Below are positions 36,179 through 45,529 of a stretch of DNA of 64,000 nucleotides, in pieces. The stretch's first letter is position 1, and every line of letters begins with the position of its first letter. The stretch comes from Roseitranquillus sp963776845 (lineage in GTDB: Bacteria; Pseudomonadota; Alphaproteobacteria; Rhodobacterales; Rhodobacteraceae). The notes beneath the pieces were generated by a model that saw nothing but the letters and a program-made list of their open reading frames with translations, made no database searches and was not told the DNA's origin. A program made the translations under genes and the position numbers. The DNA lies in the NCBI GenBank assembly GCA_963776845.1, contig CAVZOJ010000007.1, positions 186,001 to 250,000 on the forward strand, given 5' to 3'.

Positions 36179-37063
36179 TTAGGCGTTCCAATGGACTTTG
36201 TGGTGCACCGTCAGATCGTACCCGGCAAGCGTTTCGGCGTGGTCCCGAAATTCGGTCGTGGCGCAGAACGTCAGGAGGCGCTGCATCGGCGGCTCGAACC
36301 AGGCGCGGCGATCGACGAGTAGGTCGAAGCGCTCCTCGACCAACGGGACGAAGTGCAGCCCATAGGGGCGCGACAGCGCCTCGAGGCCAAATGCAGCCTC
36401 TGCGGCGCCCTGGGCCACCGCGAGGACAGCGTCGCTCTCGCTGTGTGACACCGGCGACCAGGTGAGCCGGTCGCGCTCAACCCCGGCCGCCGCCAACTGG
36501 TGCTCGAAGAGACGCTGCGCACCGGAGTCGGTCTGGCGAGGCACGACGGTTCGGCCGGCCAGATCGGGGATGCCGCGGATCGCCCCGATGTCGTCCTCGT
36601 GTATGACCAAGCCGCGACGGCGGTTCGCCCATGCCAAAAGGACCACGTTCTCGCCAGCGCACGCCGCCTCGACGGCGGGCACGTTCCAGTCGCCGGAATC
36701 CGGGTCGTAGACGTGGAGGCCTGTGGCCATGCCCTCGCCGGAGCGGAAGCGGGCGAGACCGTCGAGGCTGCCGTCGAAGAGCGTGGCGAGCCCGGACCGG
36801 GACTGCCGGATCGCCCAGTCGAGGAGCGGGTCGTGGCTGCCGAGGAAGACCGCGGGGCGGGCGCGCGGCTTGCTTTCGGAGCGGCCGCTCGCGATCCACT
36901 CGCGGATCTCGGCCGTCGGGAAGAGCAGCTTGCCGGTCACCCGAATACACGGCACCTGGCCCGACGCAGCGAGGTCGTAGACCTTGCGCTCCTTGATCCG
37001 GAGGAGATCCGCGAGCTCGCGGACGGTCAGGTAGTCCGGCCTCGTCTGCGCGTCGGTGGTCAT
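36179..37063 (-). CDS. HTH regulator with PBP-like ligand domain
   Basis: 294 aa from ATG 37063 (MTTDAQTRPDYLTV). Excisionase/MerR-like HTH at the start (LTVRELADLLRIKERKVYDL, VTGKLLFPTAEIREWI), then a periplasmic-binding-protein-like domain (PF12727 type) with SHDPLLDWAIRQSRSGLATL and RQTDSGAQRLFEHQLAAAGV. Such proteins sit next to molybdate/tungstate transporters and are thought to sense the oxyanion or cofactor. It is last in the tup-like operon. Confidence 0.82.
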   Translation of the reverse strand: MTTDAQTRPDYLTVRELADLLRIKERKVYDLAASGQVPCIRVTGKLLFPTAEIREWIASGRSESKPRARPAVFLGSHDPLLDWAIRQSRSGLATLFDGSLDGLARFRSGEGMATGLHVYDPDSGDWNVPAVEAACAGENVVLLAWANRRRGLVIHEDDIGAIRGIPDLAGRTVVPRQTDSGAQRLFEHQLAAAGVERDRLTWSPVSHSESDAVLAVAQGAAEAAFGLEALSRPYGLHFVPLVEERFDLLVDRRAWFEPPMQRLLTFCATTEFRDHAETLAGYDLTVHHKVHWNA

Positions 37064-37115
37064 GGCCGCAACCTTCCGCGATGCAGGCAGAGGCGGCAAG
37101 GCCGCACTGCCAAGA

Positions 37116-37932
37116 TCAGCCTTCGGCGTTCGGGAAGAAGAGCTGCTGGCCGTTCAACTGGTAGGAGGCGATCGCCTCCCGGCCCGCGTCGGAGAGCAGC
37201 CAGTCGACGAAGGCCTGCCCCGCCTCGGCGTTCACGCTCGGGCACGCCTCGGGGTTCACGAGGATCACGCCGTACTGGTTGAAGAGATCCTCGTCGCCCT
37301 CGACGACGATCTCGAAGTCGCCGCGGTTCTCGAAGCTGATCCAGGTGGCGCGGTCGGTCAGCGCGTAGGCCTCCATCCCGACGGCGGTGTTCAGCGTTTG
37401 GCCCATGCCGGAGCCGGTCTCGCGGTACCAGCCGCCGGAGGCCGCCTCGACGTCGACGCCGGCGCTGTCCCAAATCTGCAACTCCTTCGTGTGCGTGCCC
37501 GAACTCGTCGCCGCGAGAGGCGAAGGGCGCCTCGGCCTCGGCGATCTGGGCGACGGCGGCCTCGGCGTCGGTCATTCCGGCGATGCCGGCGGGGTCCGAG
37601 GCGGGGCCGACGACGACGAAGTCGTTGTACATCAGGTCGAAGCGCTCGACGCCCATACCGTCCGCCACGAACTGCTCCTCCTGCGCCTTGGCGTGGACGA
37701 GCAGCACGTCGCCGTCGCAGTTGCGCGCGTTCTGGATCGCCTGGCCGGTCCCGACGGCGACGACGTTGACGGTGATCCCCGTCTTCTCCTCGAACATCGG
37801 CAGCAGATGGTCGTAGAGGCCCGACGCCTGGGTGGATGTGGTGGACTGCACCAGGATCAACTCCTCCTGGGCGGCGAGGCCGGTGGCGGCGACGGCGAGC
37901 GCCGCGACGGCGGCAAGCGTGCGAACATGCAT
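37116..37932 (-). pseudogene. tupA: tungstate ABC transporter substrate-binding protein, one-base frameshift
   Basis: Signal peptide MHVRTLAAVAALAVAATGLA, then the TupA hallmark LILVQSTTSTQASGLYDHLL, VVAVGTGQAIQNARNCDGDV and HAKAQEEQFVADGMGVERFD. Near 37500 an indel changes frame just before the conserved D-SGTHTKELQIW stretch; the rest (GGWYRETGSGMGQTLNTAVG, YALTDRATWISFENRGDFEI) runs in the adjacent frame to 37116. Restored length is about 271 aa. TupA binds tungstate with high selectivity in the periplasm. Confidence 0.83.
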
Positions 37933-37962
37933 TCCGATGAACTCCCTCGTTTTCGGATTGGT

Positions 37963-38700
37963 TCAGATGACAAGGCGGCCGGCGAGGTAGGCGCGGGCGG
38001 CCTCGGACGCGGGATCGGCGAAGAAGGTCTCGGCCAGCGTGTGCTCGGCGAGGCGGCCCATCGCCAGGAACACCACGTCGTCTGCGAGGCGCCGGGCTTG
38101 GCCGAGATCGTGGGTGACGAAGACGATCCGGGTGCCTCTGGCGGCCGCGTGCCGCACGATCTCCTCGATCTTCAGGACCGAGGCGGGATCGAGGCTCGCC
38201 GTCGGCTCGTCGAGCAGCAGGACCTGAGGCTCGATCGCGAGCGCGCGGGCGAGCGCCAGCCGCTGCTGCTCGCCTCCGGAGAGGTGCCGCGCCGGCTGGC
38301 CCGAGTGGCCGCCGAGCCCGACGTGGTCGAGCAGCGCCTCGCGCCGCGACGGGACATCCTTGCCGCGCAGGACGAAGTCGAGATTGGCGGCGACCGAGCG
38401 GCGCAGCAGCACCGGCTTCTGGAACACCAGCGCCTGCCGCCGTCGGACCTCGGTCGTGAGCGTGTGGCCGCCCCAAAGGACCTCGCCGCACGTCGGCCGG
38501 ACGAGCCCGTGAAGCATCCGCAGCAGCAGGCTTTTGCCGGCACCGTTCTGACCCATCACCATGGTGATACCGTACCGGCCGAGGCTCAGGTCGACGCCGT
38601 CGACTAGCCGCTTGCCGGCGATCTCGAGCGTCAGGCCCCGCACCGCGAGCGGCAGGAGCGCCGGCGTCGCGCCGCGCAGATCTGGCGCCACCTCACGCAT
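37963..38700 (-). CDS. tupC: tungstate ABC transporter ATPase
   Basis: 245 aa. Walker A MGQNGAGKS, signature LSGGEQQRLALARAL, Walker B QVLLLDEPTASLDP, H-loop FVTHDLGQA. Its start overlaps the permease stop by eight bases. Tungstate rather than molybdate is inferred from the TupA partner. Confidence 0.87.
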   Translation of the reverse strand: MREVAPDLRGATPALLPLAVRGLTLEIAGKRLVDGVDLSLGRYGITMVMGQNGAGKSLLLRMLHGLVRPTCGEVLWGGHTLTTEVRRRQALVFQKPVLLRRSVAANLDFVLRGKDVPSRREALLDHVGLGGHSGQPARHLSGGEQQRLALARALAIEPQVLLLDEPTASLDPASVLKIEEIVRHAAARGTRIVFVTHDLGQARRLADDVVFLAMGRLAEHTLAETFFADPASEAARAYLAGRLVI

Positions 38701-39400
38701 AGGCGGCGCGCGCGGCCGTCATCCGCAGGCTGTGCACCAGTGCGTTCACGCCAAGCGCGATGACCATCAGGATCAGCCCGAGGCCGAGCGCCAGCGCCAG
38801 GTCGCCCTTGGAGGTCTCGAGCGCGATCGCGGTCGTCATCACCCGCGTCAGATGGTCGATGTTGCCGCCGACGACGATGACAGCGCCGACTTCGGCCACC
38901 GCCCGGCCGAAGCCCGCCAGCGCCACGGTCAGCAGTGCATAGCGCCCGTCCCAGACCAGCGCCTGCATCGTCTCCAGGCGGCTAAGGCAGAATGAACGGA
39001 ACTGCTCGTCGTATTCGGCATGCAGGTCCTCGAGCACCTGGCGCGAGAGAGCGGTGACGATCGGAGTGATGAGGATGGTCTGCGCGATGATCATCGCCGT
39101 GGGAGTGTAGAGCAGTCCAAGGAACCCCAGCGGCCCCGCGCGCGAGAGGTGCAGGTAGACCAGCAGGCCCACGACCACCGGGGGCAGGCCCATCAGCGCG
39201 TTCACCACCACGAGCACCGCGCCGCGGCCACAAAACCGCGTGATCGCCAGCAGCGCGCCGAGCGGCAGCCCAAGGATCAGCGCCACTGCCGTCGCCGAAA
39301 GACTGACCTGGAGAGATAGGCCCACGATCTCGATCAGGTCGGGATCGCCCGAGAAGACGAGCGCGAGCGCGAGTCGCAGGGCCTCTCCCATATCTTGCAC
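38693..39400 (-). CDS. tupB: tungstate ABC transporter permease
   Basis: 235 aa, five or six membrane helices (IEIVGLSLQVSLSATAVALI, VLVVVNALMGLPPVVVGLLV). The cytoplasmic loop SRLETMQALVWDGRYALLTV and FGRAVAEVGAVIVVGGNI are typical of TupB. First gene of the operon; the order permease-ATPase-binding protein-regulator differs from the commoner tupA-first order. Confidence 0.87.
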   Translation of the reverse strand: MQDMGEALRLALALVFSGDPDLIEIVGLSLQVSLSATAVALILGLPLGALLAITRFCGRGAVLVVVNALMGLPPVVVGLLVYLHLSRAGPLGFLGLLYTPTAMIIAQTILITPIVTALSRQVLEDLHAEYDEQFRSFCLSRLETMQALVWDGRYALLTVALAGFGRAVAEVGAVIVVGGNIDHLTRVMTTAIALETSKGDLALALGLGLILMVIALGVNALVHSLRMTAARAAYA

Positions 39401-39567
39401 GTCTTCTGCCTCGGAATCTGTCGCCGTAAATTAGACAGTTACTGTAGAGGCGTTTCCCGCAGGACAGCAAGGCATTCACATTAGGTTGTCAGGCTGTGCC
39501 AGCCATGGCGTCGGCCGAGCTTTCATGCAAACTTTCCCATCATCGGTCGAATTGCAGGAAGTGCGAC

Positions 39568-40047
39568 ATGAGCACCGTACCAGACATCAGAACGGGCGAA
39601 GTCGCCGTCGACGCTCCTCCGCTCGATGATGCCGCTCTGCACTTCATCGGTCGCATCCGTACCCCGTGGAAGGATCGCGAGGACTGTCCCAGGCAGGGAC
39701 GCCAGGACGGGCCGGAATGCCGGATAGAGGTGTTCGAGCCGTGGGTGCCGGCGCTGCAAGGCCTTGAGGAGTTCCAGACCTTGGAGATCCTCTACTGGCT
39801 CGACCGCTCGCGCCGCGACCTCGTGCGGCAGAACCCGCGGCACGACGAGCGGACGTACGGAACCTTTGCCCTGCGCTCGCCTGTGCGGCCGAATCCGATC
39901 GGGACCGCAATGGTGCGCCTCGTGCAGATTGAGGGGCCGGTGCTGGTGGTGCGCGGGCTCGACTGCCTCGACGGCACGCCGCTGATCGACATCAAGCCCG
40001 ACCGCTGCGCCTACAGCCCGAAGGCGCCGCCGAAGGGCGCTGAATGA
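39568..40047 (+). CDS. TrmO/TsaA-family methyltransferase-like protein
   Basis: 159 aa from ATG 39568 with CAGGAAG upstream. The family blocks are clear: FIGRIRTPWKDREDCPRQGR, LEEFQTLEILYWLDRSRRDL, YGTFALRSPVRPNPIGTAMV and GLDCLDGTPLIDIKPD. TrmO N6-methylates t6A37 of tRNA using SAM; a number of relatives sit next to molybdate or tungstate loci, as here, and may have another role. Divergent from the tup operon. Confidence 0.85.
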   Translation: MSTVPDIRTGEVAVDAPPLDDAALHFIGRIRTPWKDREDCPRQGRQDGPECRIEVFEPWVPALQGLEEFQTLEILYWLDRSRRDLVRQNPRHDERTYGTFALRSPVRPNPIGTAMVRLVQIEGPVLVVRGLDCLDGTPLIDIKPDRCAYSPKAPPKGAE

Positions 40048-40068
40048 CGGGAAACGGGAGGTGGATCG

Positions 40069-40248
40069 ATGAGCGCTGCCCGCTGGCCGGCGGCGGTCGC
40101 ACTTGCCACGGCGCCGATGGCGGCTGACGCCGAGCCGGTGTCGCTCTACGCGGCCGGCAGCCTGACGATGGCCCTCGGCAGGGCCGCCGCGGATTTTGCG
40201 AGCGCCTACAATGTCGAGGTCGCGCCGACGCTCGGGCCCTCGGCCTGA
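40069..40248 (+). pseudogene. 5' fragment of a ModA-like oxyanion-binding protein
   Basis: ATG 40069 follows GGGAGG and the TrmO-like gene by 21 bp. It encodes 59 aa: a leader (ALATAPMAADA) and VSLYAAGSLTMALGRAAADF ending TLGPSA-stop, the position of the family's TFGPSG motif. Everything beyond is replaced by an IS1111 fragment on the other strand. Confidence 0.7.
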
Positions 40249-40329
40249 CGCGCGGGCGAATCAAGGCGGGCCAGACGGCGCAGTTTTCGCCTCCGCCGAC
40301 AAAGGGCATCCTCGCACACTCGCGGAGGC

Positions 40330-40612
40330 CGGGCGCGGCGGGCCGGCGTCCGCGCCGCCTCGATGCGCTTCGTGACCGTCTCGATCCTGTCGCGCAGCTG
40401 ATCGGCCAGCAGATCGAAGGCTGGCCGGCCCGCTTCTGGCGCCTGCTCCACGGCTTCAAGCAGCCGGTCGACGTTGTGGATACCCTTCGCCACCACGCTT
40501 GGTGAGGGATGCCCGAACTCGGCGAGATGCGCGCGGAGCGCGTTCACCGCTCTCAGGTCTGCTGGCCGATGAGAAAGTCCCGTGCCTCGTGGTCGAGCAG
40601 CGCCGCCCGGGC
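40330..40612 (-). pseudogene. IS1111-group transposase fragment
   Basis: Minus-strand pieces RDFLIGQQT, VNALRAHLAEFG and AKGIHNVDRLLEAVEQAPEA through DLLADQLRDRIETVTKRIEA match the middle of the IS1111-type transposase at 33135, with indels. Neither IS end is present. Confidence 0.7.
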
Positions 40613-40818
40613 CACGGGAAGCGTCCAGTCCCCGCCTCCGGAAGCCCTCTGGCCCTCCCCTCCCGCCGCACCACCCGGCGGGGCTCCTCCTGTCGCCTAC
40701 GACCGAGACGAGCAATTGCTCGCGCACCCTCTCGCCCCGTTCGCACCACCCGCGCAACCTGCGCAGCCCGCGCTCTGCTGGCTCCGCCAGACCGGAGCCG
40801 CCAAGACCACCGACGTCA

Positions 40819-40989
40819 CCTTCACCCCACGCCAAGGCCCTCGCCGGCATGATCGCCGAGAACGAGACCCGCGCCGACCTCTCCCCGTGGGAGAAGGCCC
40901 GCATCGTCGTCGAGGCCCGCGACCAGGGCCTCTTCCCCATCCTCGACGCTGTCTCCCGCCTCTACCACGCGGTCAACCGGCGGCCTTAA
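40819..40989 (+). pseudogene. ParB/RepB-like partition protein fragment
   Basis: PHAKALAGMIAENETRADLS, PWEKARIVVEARDQGLFP and DAVSRLYHAVN resemble the segment after the nuclease-like domain of ParB-type proteins found on alphaproteobacterial plasmids and islands. Cut at both ends and stopped at 40989. Confidence 0.5.
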
Positions 40990-41019
40990 GCGGGTCAACC
41001 TCGAGCAACTCATCTGGCT

Positions 41020-41900
41020 CTCGCGGGGTGAGACGAACATCTCGTTCATGCGGGCACGGTTTTCTCCGGATCGGCCTCTCGGCCTCTCGGCCTTCCTGTC
41101 GCTGGCCGCGGTCGGGCTAGCGTGGCGCGGGGCTCAACCACGGGATCGACGTTCGGGGCGGCATTCAGGTGGAGGCAAAAATCCCGATCCGATCTCGCTC
41201 TCAAACCTTGGCTAGACCTCGGCGCCGCGGGGCTCGGACAGGTCGTCCCCCAGAACCCGGCGGCGGCGACAGCGTGCTGGTGCGCGCGCAGGAGCAGCCG
41301 GGGGCAAGACGGCGCAGACTCGCGCCGTCGAGACCGTCCGCGAGACGATGCGCCAGCTCTAACCCGACGCGCAGATCCTAAATGCCGACGTCGTCGGGCC
41401 GAAGGTCAGCGGTGAACTGGCCCGGAGCGCAGTGATCGCCGTCTCCCTCGCGATGATGATCTACATCTGGACCCGGTTCGAATGGCACATCGCGGTCGGC
41501 GCCATCGTGACGCTGGTGCTAGACACGACGAAGACGGTCGACTTCTTCGCGCTGACCGGGCTCGACTTCAACATGACCGCAATCCCGGCGCTGCCGACGA
41601 TCATCGACTATTCGCTGAACGACAATGTCCGGGTCTATGAGCGGATGCGCGAGAACCGCAAGGCGCACCCAGAGATGCCGCTCAGGCGGCTGATCGAGGT
41701 CAGCATCAACCAGATTTTCGCTCGCTGAACCTATACCGCGGCCGCGGTGCTGCCAACGGTGGTCTGGGCGGACCGGCGGTCGCGAGCTTGGCGGTCCCGC
41801 TCGTCTTCGTCGTCGTCGCCGCCACCACGTCTTCGATCTTCATCGCCACCCCGATCCTGCTCTTCCTCGGAACCCGGCGCGACCGTCGGGCCGGAGAGAT
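41020..41900 (+). pseudogene. secF: decayed secF (Sec translocon accessory subunit)
   Basis: Starts GETNISFMRARF, and then, with several frame changes and a stop after ETMRQL, reads PDAQILNADVVGPKVSGELA, IAVSLAMMIYIWTRFEWHIA, IIDYSLNDNVRVYERMRENR, IEVSINQIFAR-stop and, in another frame, TTSSIFIATPILLFLGTRR. All SecF landmarks are in order but disabled. SecF is important for export, so a functional copy must lie elsewhere; this is a dead duplicate. Confidence 0.75.
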
Positions 41901-41941
41901 CGGCCCAGCGCGAACCGCCCCGCTTCCCCCGCGCCCTCACC

Positions 41942-42033
41942 ATGCTCAACAACATCGGCGCTCCAGGCATGCTCCTGATCCTCGCGGCTCGGGCATCCCC
42001 GCATTCAAGAAGGGCGTCCGCGACGAGGATTAG
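41942..42033 (+). pseudogene. tatA: tatA remnant with internal deletion
   Basis: MLNNIGAPGMLLILA at the start and IPAFKKGVRDED-stop at the end are the two ends of a TatA protein; the hydrophobic core and hinge between them are missing and the frame is shifted. It follows the dead secF directly. Confidence 0.6.
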
Positions 42034-42380
42034 GCCCGCGCCAGGCTCGCCGCCGACAAGAGTATCCCGACGCCGCCTGACCTTTGGCGACGCATAGGTC
42101 GGAAGGTTCGCTGCGATGCAGGTTTCTCGGACGCCCGCCGCAACGTTTGAGGAGTGCGGGGCGTCGCCTGGCGTCGGAGAAGCGCTCGAGCACGAAATCG
42201 CTTGGTTGGGATTTTTTGGATCAGCCGTGGCTATGGGGATTTGAGTGTCGTGGCCGCTCGGTTTCCGTGCGTCTGACATGAATGCGCTGGTTGTTGCCTG
42301 CGCTGCAATTCGGCACGGAGGTCGGTGCCGTCGAGGCAGTCGTCGGTGCTTTTCGATGATGCTCGCGGTTCTTGCTGCGC

Positions 42381-43188
42381 CATAAGCGCCTGGATGACCC
42401 GGATGTCGACACCGCGCTCCAGCAGATGGGTCGCAAAGGAATGGCGCATCGTGCCGGAGGCGCGTCTTCGACACGACGTGTGCAGCGTCACGGGTTTGGT
42501 GATCCCGGCCGCGCGCGCCGCCTCCTTGAACAGTCGTGAAGTCTGGCGTGCGGAGAGGTGCTTGCCACGATATCCGGGAAACAGAAGCCGCGCGTCTCCG
42601 GGCACGCCCTTGTCCTGACCGGTCGGGCGTTCGGTCCACCAGTCTCGCAACAGGCCCAAGGATACCTGCGGGCAACATCACGTTGCGATCCTTGCGGCCC
42701 TTGGCTTGCACGATGCGGATGATCTTCTGGGCGCTGTCGATATCGCCGACCTTGAGGCGGACGACCTCGCCTGCGCGCATGCCGCAGCCATAGGCCAGCG
42801 AGAGCATTACACGCGCCTTCATGCCCGGCGCCATGGCCAGAATACGTTTGACCTCGTTGCGGCTCAGCACGAGCGGCACCTTGACCGGTTCCTTCAGGTG
42901 GAAAATCTCGGCCGCGAGGTCATGCCGGCGGAGGGTCACGCGGAACAGGAACTTCACGCCCGTCATGGTCTGGTTGCGGGTGCAGATGCTGGTCCCGGTC
43001 TCGATCAGATGATGCTGGAAATCCCTCACCTCATCCGGTGTCGCCGTCTCCGGAGAGCGTCCGAGCCACGCCGCAAACCGCTTGCAGGCCCGTAAGTGAC
43101 TGGCCTGCGATGCCCGGCCAAGACCGCGCGCAGACATGTCCGCGATCATGCGGGCGCGAAGGGGTGTCATCGTCAGGGAGTGCTGCAT
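42381..43188 (-). pseudogene. IS91-associated tyrosine recombinase, frameshifted and 3'-truncated
   Basis: ATG 43188. MTPLRARMIADMSARGLG, SHLRACKRFAAWLGRSPETA, TPDEVRDFQHHLIETG and VPLVLSRNEVKRILAMAPGM, then the Arg motif YGCGMRAGEVVRL. A frame change at about 42650 is followed by DARLLFPGYRGKHLSARQTS and the HxxR region, which is split by a 27-bp insertion (TLHT ... MRHSFATHLLERG). It stops matching after VIQALM; the catalytic Tyr is gone. This family normally travels with IS91-type transposases, none of which is present. Confidence 0.8.
42454..42480 (+). repeat. 27-bp palindromic micro-insertion, copy C
   Basis: CCGGAGGCGCGTCTTCGACACGACGTG, read here in 20+7 bases: CCGGAGGCGCGTCTTCGACA then CGACGTG. 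Removing 27 bases restores the integrase sequence TLHT-MRHSFATH exactly in frame, with ACG present at both edges. It is the same family as copies A and B, 8.6-9 kb away, inside an unrelated recombinase gene. Confidence 0.65.
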
Positions 43189-43770
43189 GGGAAAGTCCTC
43201 TGTCAACCGAGGCAAGATCGCCTCGAGACAAAGGGGATCAGCCCACAGTCCCACGCCGCAAAACGGCCTTGATTCAGCGCCGCCCCCCGCGACGCTCGCC
43301 AAATATCGCGAAGCGATTTAGTGCCCGAGATCGAAGCGGACCTGCTATACGCGCCCAGTAGTCTGTCCCGTACCCAGAAAGCGGTCGTGGTTCAGCCGTC
43401 ATAGCCATCGCGGGCGCGCCTGCGGTCGGCCGGTCGAAGAGGCCGAGCAGGTAGCGGAGTGAGGACGCTCCCGATCAAGCCGGCGGCGACTGGCGTCTGG
43501 ACCTCCCTGTAGGGGATCAACTACAGGTCGCGATCCGGCTGGAGATGCACACCGATTTGGGTGGCTCGGCATCCTCGCCGGCGTTCCGCCCGATTTGGAA
43601 CTGCCGATTTTGTTTGTGACCGACGTAAGCCGCGAGGGATACCAGACGCTTCAAGTTCGGGGCAGCGGAAGGTCAGGATTTGAGAAGGCGCCGACGCGGA
43701 AAAGTCCGCGCCGGCGGTACGATCGGCCGCTCGCGACGCGGCGCAGCGGCGGAAGGTCAGCGAAAGTTAC
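43189..43770. other. no recognisable gene
   Basis: About 580 bp between the dead integrase and the small membrane-protein gene. Short frames only; probably the boundary between remnant-rich DNA and the core block that begins at 43771. Confidence 0.45.
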
Positions 43771-43914
43771 TCACTCCTCGATGACTTCCTCCGTCCCGGT
43801 CGCAGGGTCGACAGCCTCGACCGCTTCGTCTCCGAGTTCAATGACACCAGCGAGCACCAGGATGAAGATGATGACAATGATCGCGATGACGGCGATGATG
43901 ATATTCCGAACCAT
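43771..43914 (-). CDS. 47-aa single-pass membrane protein
   Basis: ATG 43914 with a near-perfect ribosome site AGGAGGACCTGA. The product begins MVRN, has a very hydrophobic helix rich in Ile and Val (IIIAVIAIIVIIFILVLAGV), then an acidic tail (ELGDEAVEAVD, TEEVIEE). N-in topology with an acidic periplasmic tail is predicted. No family recognised. It stands alone, divergent from ccmI. Confidence 0.65.
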   Translation of the reverse strand: MVRNIIIAVIAIIVIIFILVLAGVIELGDEAVEAVDPATGTEEVIEE

Positions 43915-44317
43915 TCAGGTCCTCCTCGTTGCGCTGGAGGGACATTAGCACCGCAACGAGCGGGTTGCCGCACCCGTCTCGTTCGACGGCGGCATTTTGC
44001 CTGCGAGGTCGGCGAGATAGCGACACTGGCGCCAGCTTCGGCAGCGGCAGTGCTTCTGACCCTCGTTTTGCAATCAACTCCTCGCGCGGCAGCGCGCCGA
44101 TCCCGCGGCAGGCTCTCCGATGCAGACCGCCCCCCTCGGAAGCACCCGATGCAGAATTTGGCCGCACCTGGGCTCGGCGCGACCCGGAGCCGTGCCTCGA
44201 GGACGACATCGCGTCCCGAGGTCGCGGGACACGGCCTGGGGTTTCGTCGTGGCCTGCCGTCAGCTATCTGGTGCGCAAGGCCCGGCGTCACGGGTCGCGA
44301 CGGGAATTTTCGATCCG

Positions 44318-45529
44318 ATGGTGTTCTGGCTGATAGCGGTTGCGATGGCGGCAGGCGTTGCCGCTCTCCTGGCACGCGCGATGCTGCGCGACGGTGCGGC
44401 TGGCGGTGGGGCGACCGACCTCGACGTCTACCGCGACCAGCTCGCCGAGGTGGAGCGCGATCGCGAGCGCGGCTTGATCGATACCTCGGAAGCGGAACGG
44501 CTGAGGCTCGAGGTTTCCCGCCGCCTGCTGGACGCCGACCGAAAGTCGCAGCCCGCGGCCGCCGCAGGATCCGGCCCCAGAGCCGCGACACGGGCTACAG
44601 CGGTCGTCGCGGCGCTTGCGGTGCTCGGAGGCGGCCTCGGCGTCTACGCACTTCTTGGAGCGCCAGGCTACCCGGACCTGCCGGTGCAGCGCCGCATCGA
44701 GATGGCCGAGGAGGCGCGCGAGACGCGCCCCGGCCAGCAGATGGCAGAGGCGGAGGCGACACTGTCGCGGCCGGTCGCTCCGGCGGATTCGCGTCATGCA
44801 GAACTCTTGGAAGAGCTGCGAGCGGCGCTGGAGGAACGGCCGGACGACCTGCAGGGCTACGTCCTGCTCGCGCGCAACGAGGCAGGGCTTGGCAACTACG
44901 TCGCGGCGCGGCGGGCCCAGGAACGTGTGCTGGAGTTGAAGGGGCCCGAGGCCACGTCGGCCGACTGGGCCGACTACGCCTTGCTTCTGGTCTATGCGGC
45001 GGGCGGTTACGTCTCGCCGGAGGCAGAGACGGCAATCGCCGGGGTGCTGGAGCGGGAGCCGTCCAACGGAACGGCGCGCTATCTTTCCGGGCTCCTGTAC
45101 GCTCAGACGGGCCGACCCGACCTTGCGTTCCGTATCTGGCGACCGCTTCTGGAAGAGTCCCCGCGCGGCGCGCCCTGGAGCGCGCCGATCCGTGCCCGCA
45201 TCGCCGATGTCGCGCGCAGCGCGGGGGTCGAGTACCAGCTGCCCGAAATCCGCGGCCCGACGGCAGCCGACATGGCGGCGGCGTCCGACATGACGCCCGA
45301 CGAGCGCCAGCAGATGATCCGGGGCATGGTCGAGGGACTCGCCGGCCGGCTGGCCGAGCAGGGCGGCCCGGCGGAGGAGTGGGCCCGGCTCATCACCGCG
45401 CTGGGCGTCCTGGGCGAAATTGATCGCGCCGGCGCAATCTATGCCGAGGCACGGGAGGCCTTCGGGGCGGACAGCGAGGACCTCGCCTTGATCGAGGACG
45501 CTGCCGAGCGAGCCGGCGTCACGCAATGA
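44318..45529 (+). CDS. ccmI: c-type cytochrome biogenesis protein CcmI
   Basis: 403 aa from ATG 44318. Two N-terminal membrane helices (MVFWLIAVAMAAGVAALLAR; VVAALAVLGGGLGVYALLGA) flank the CcmI loop with YRDQLAEVERDRERGLID and EAERLRLEVSRRLL. The periplasmic part has TPR-like repeats (LQGYVLLARNEAGLGNYVAA). It holds apocytochrome c for the CcmFH ligase. Its stop overlaps ruvX by four bases. Confidence 0.9.
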   Translation: MVFWLIAVAMAAGVAALLARAMLRDGAAGGGATDLDVYRDQLAEVERDRERGLIDTSEAERLRLEVSRRLLDADRKSQPAAAAGSGPRAATRATAVVAALAVLGGGLGVYALLGAPGYPDLPVQRRIEMAEEARETRPGQQMAEAEATLSRPVAPADSRHAELLEELRAALEERPDDLQGYVLLARNEAGLGNYVAARRAQERVLELKGPEATSADWADYALLLVYAAGGYVSPEAETAIAGVLEREPSNGTARYLSGLLYAQTGRPDLAFRIWRPLLEESPRGAPWSAPIRARIADVARSAGVEYQLPEIRGPTAADMAAASDMTPDERQQMIRGMVEGLAGRLAEQGGPAEEWARLITALGVLGEIDRAGAIYAEAREAFGADSEDLALIEDAAERAGVTQ

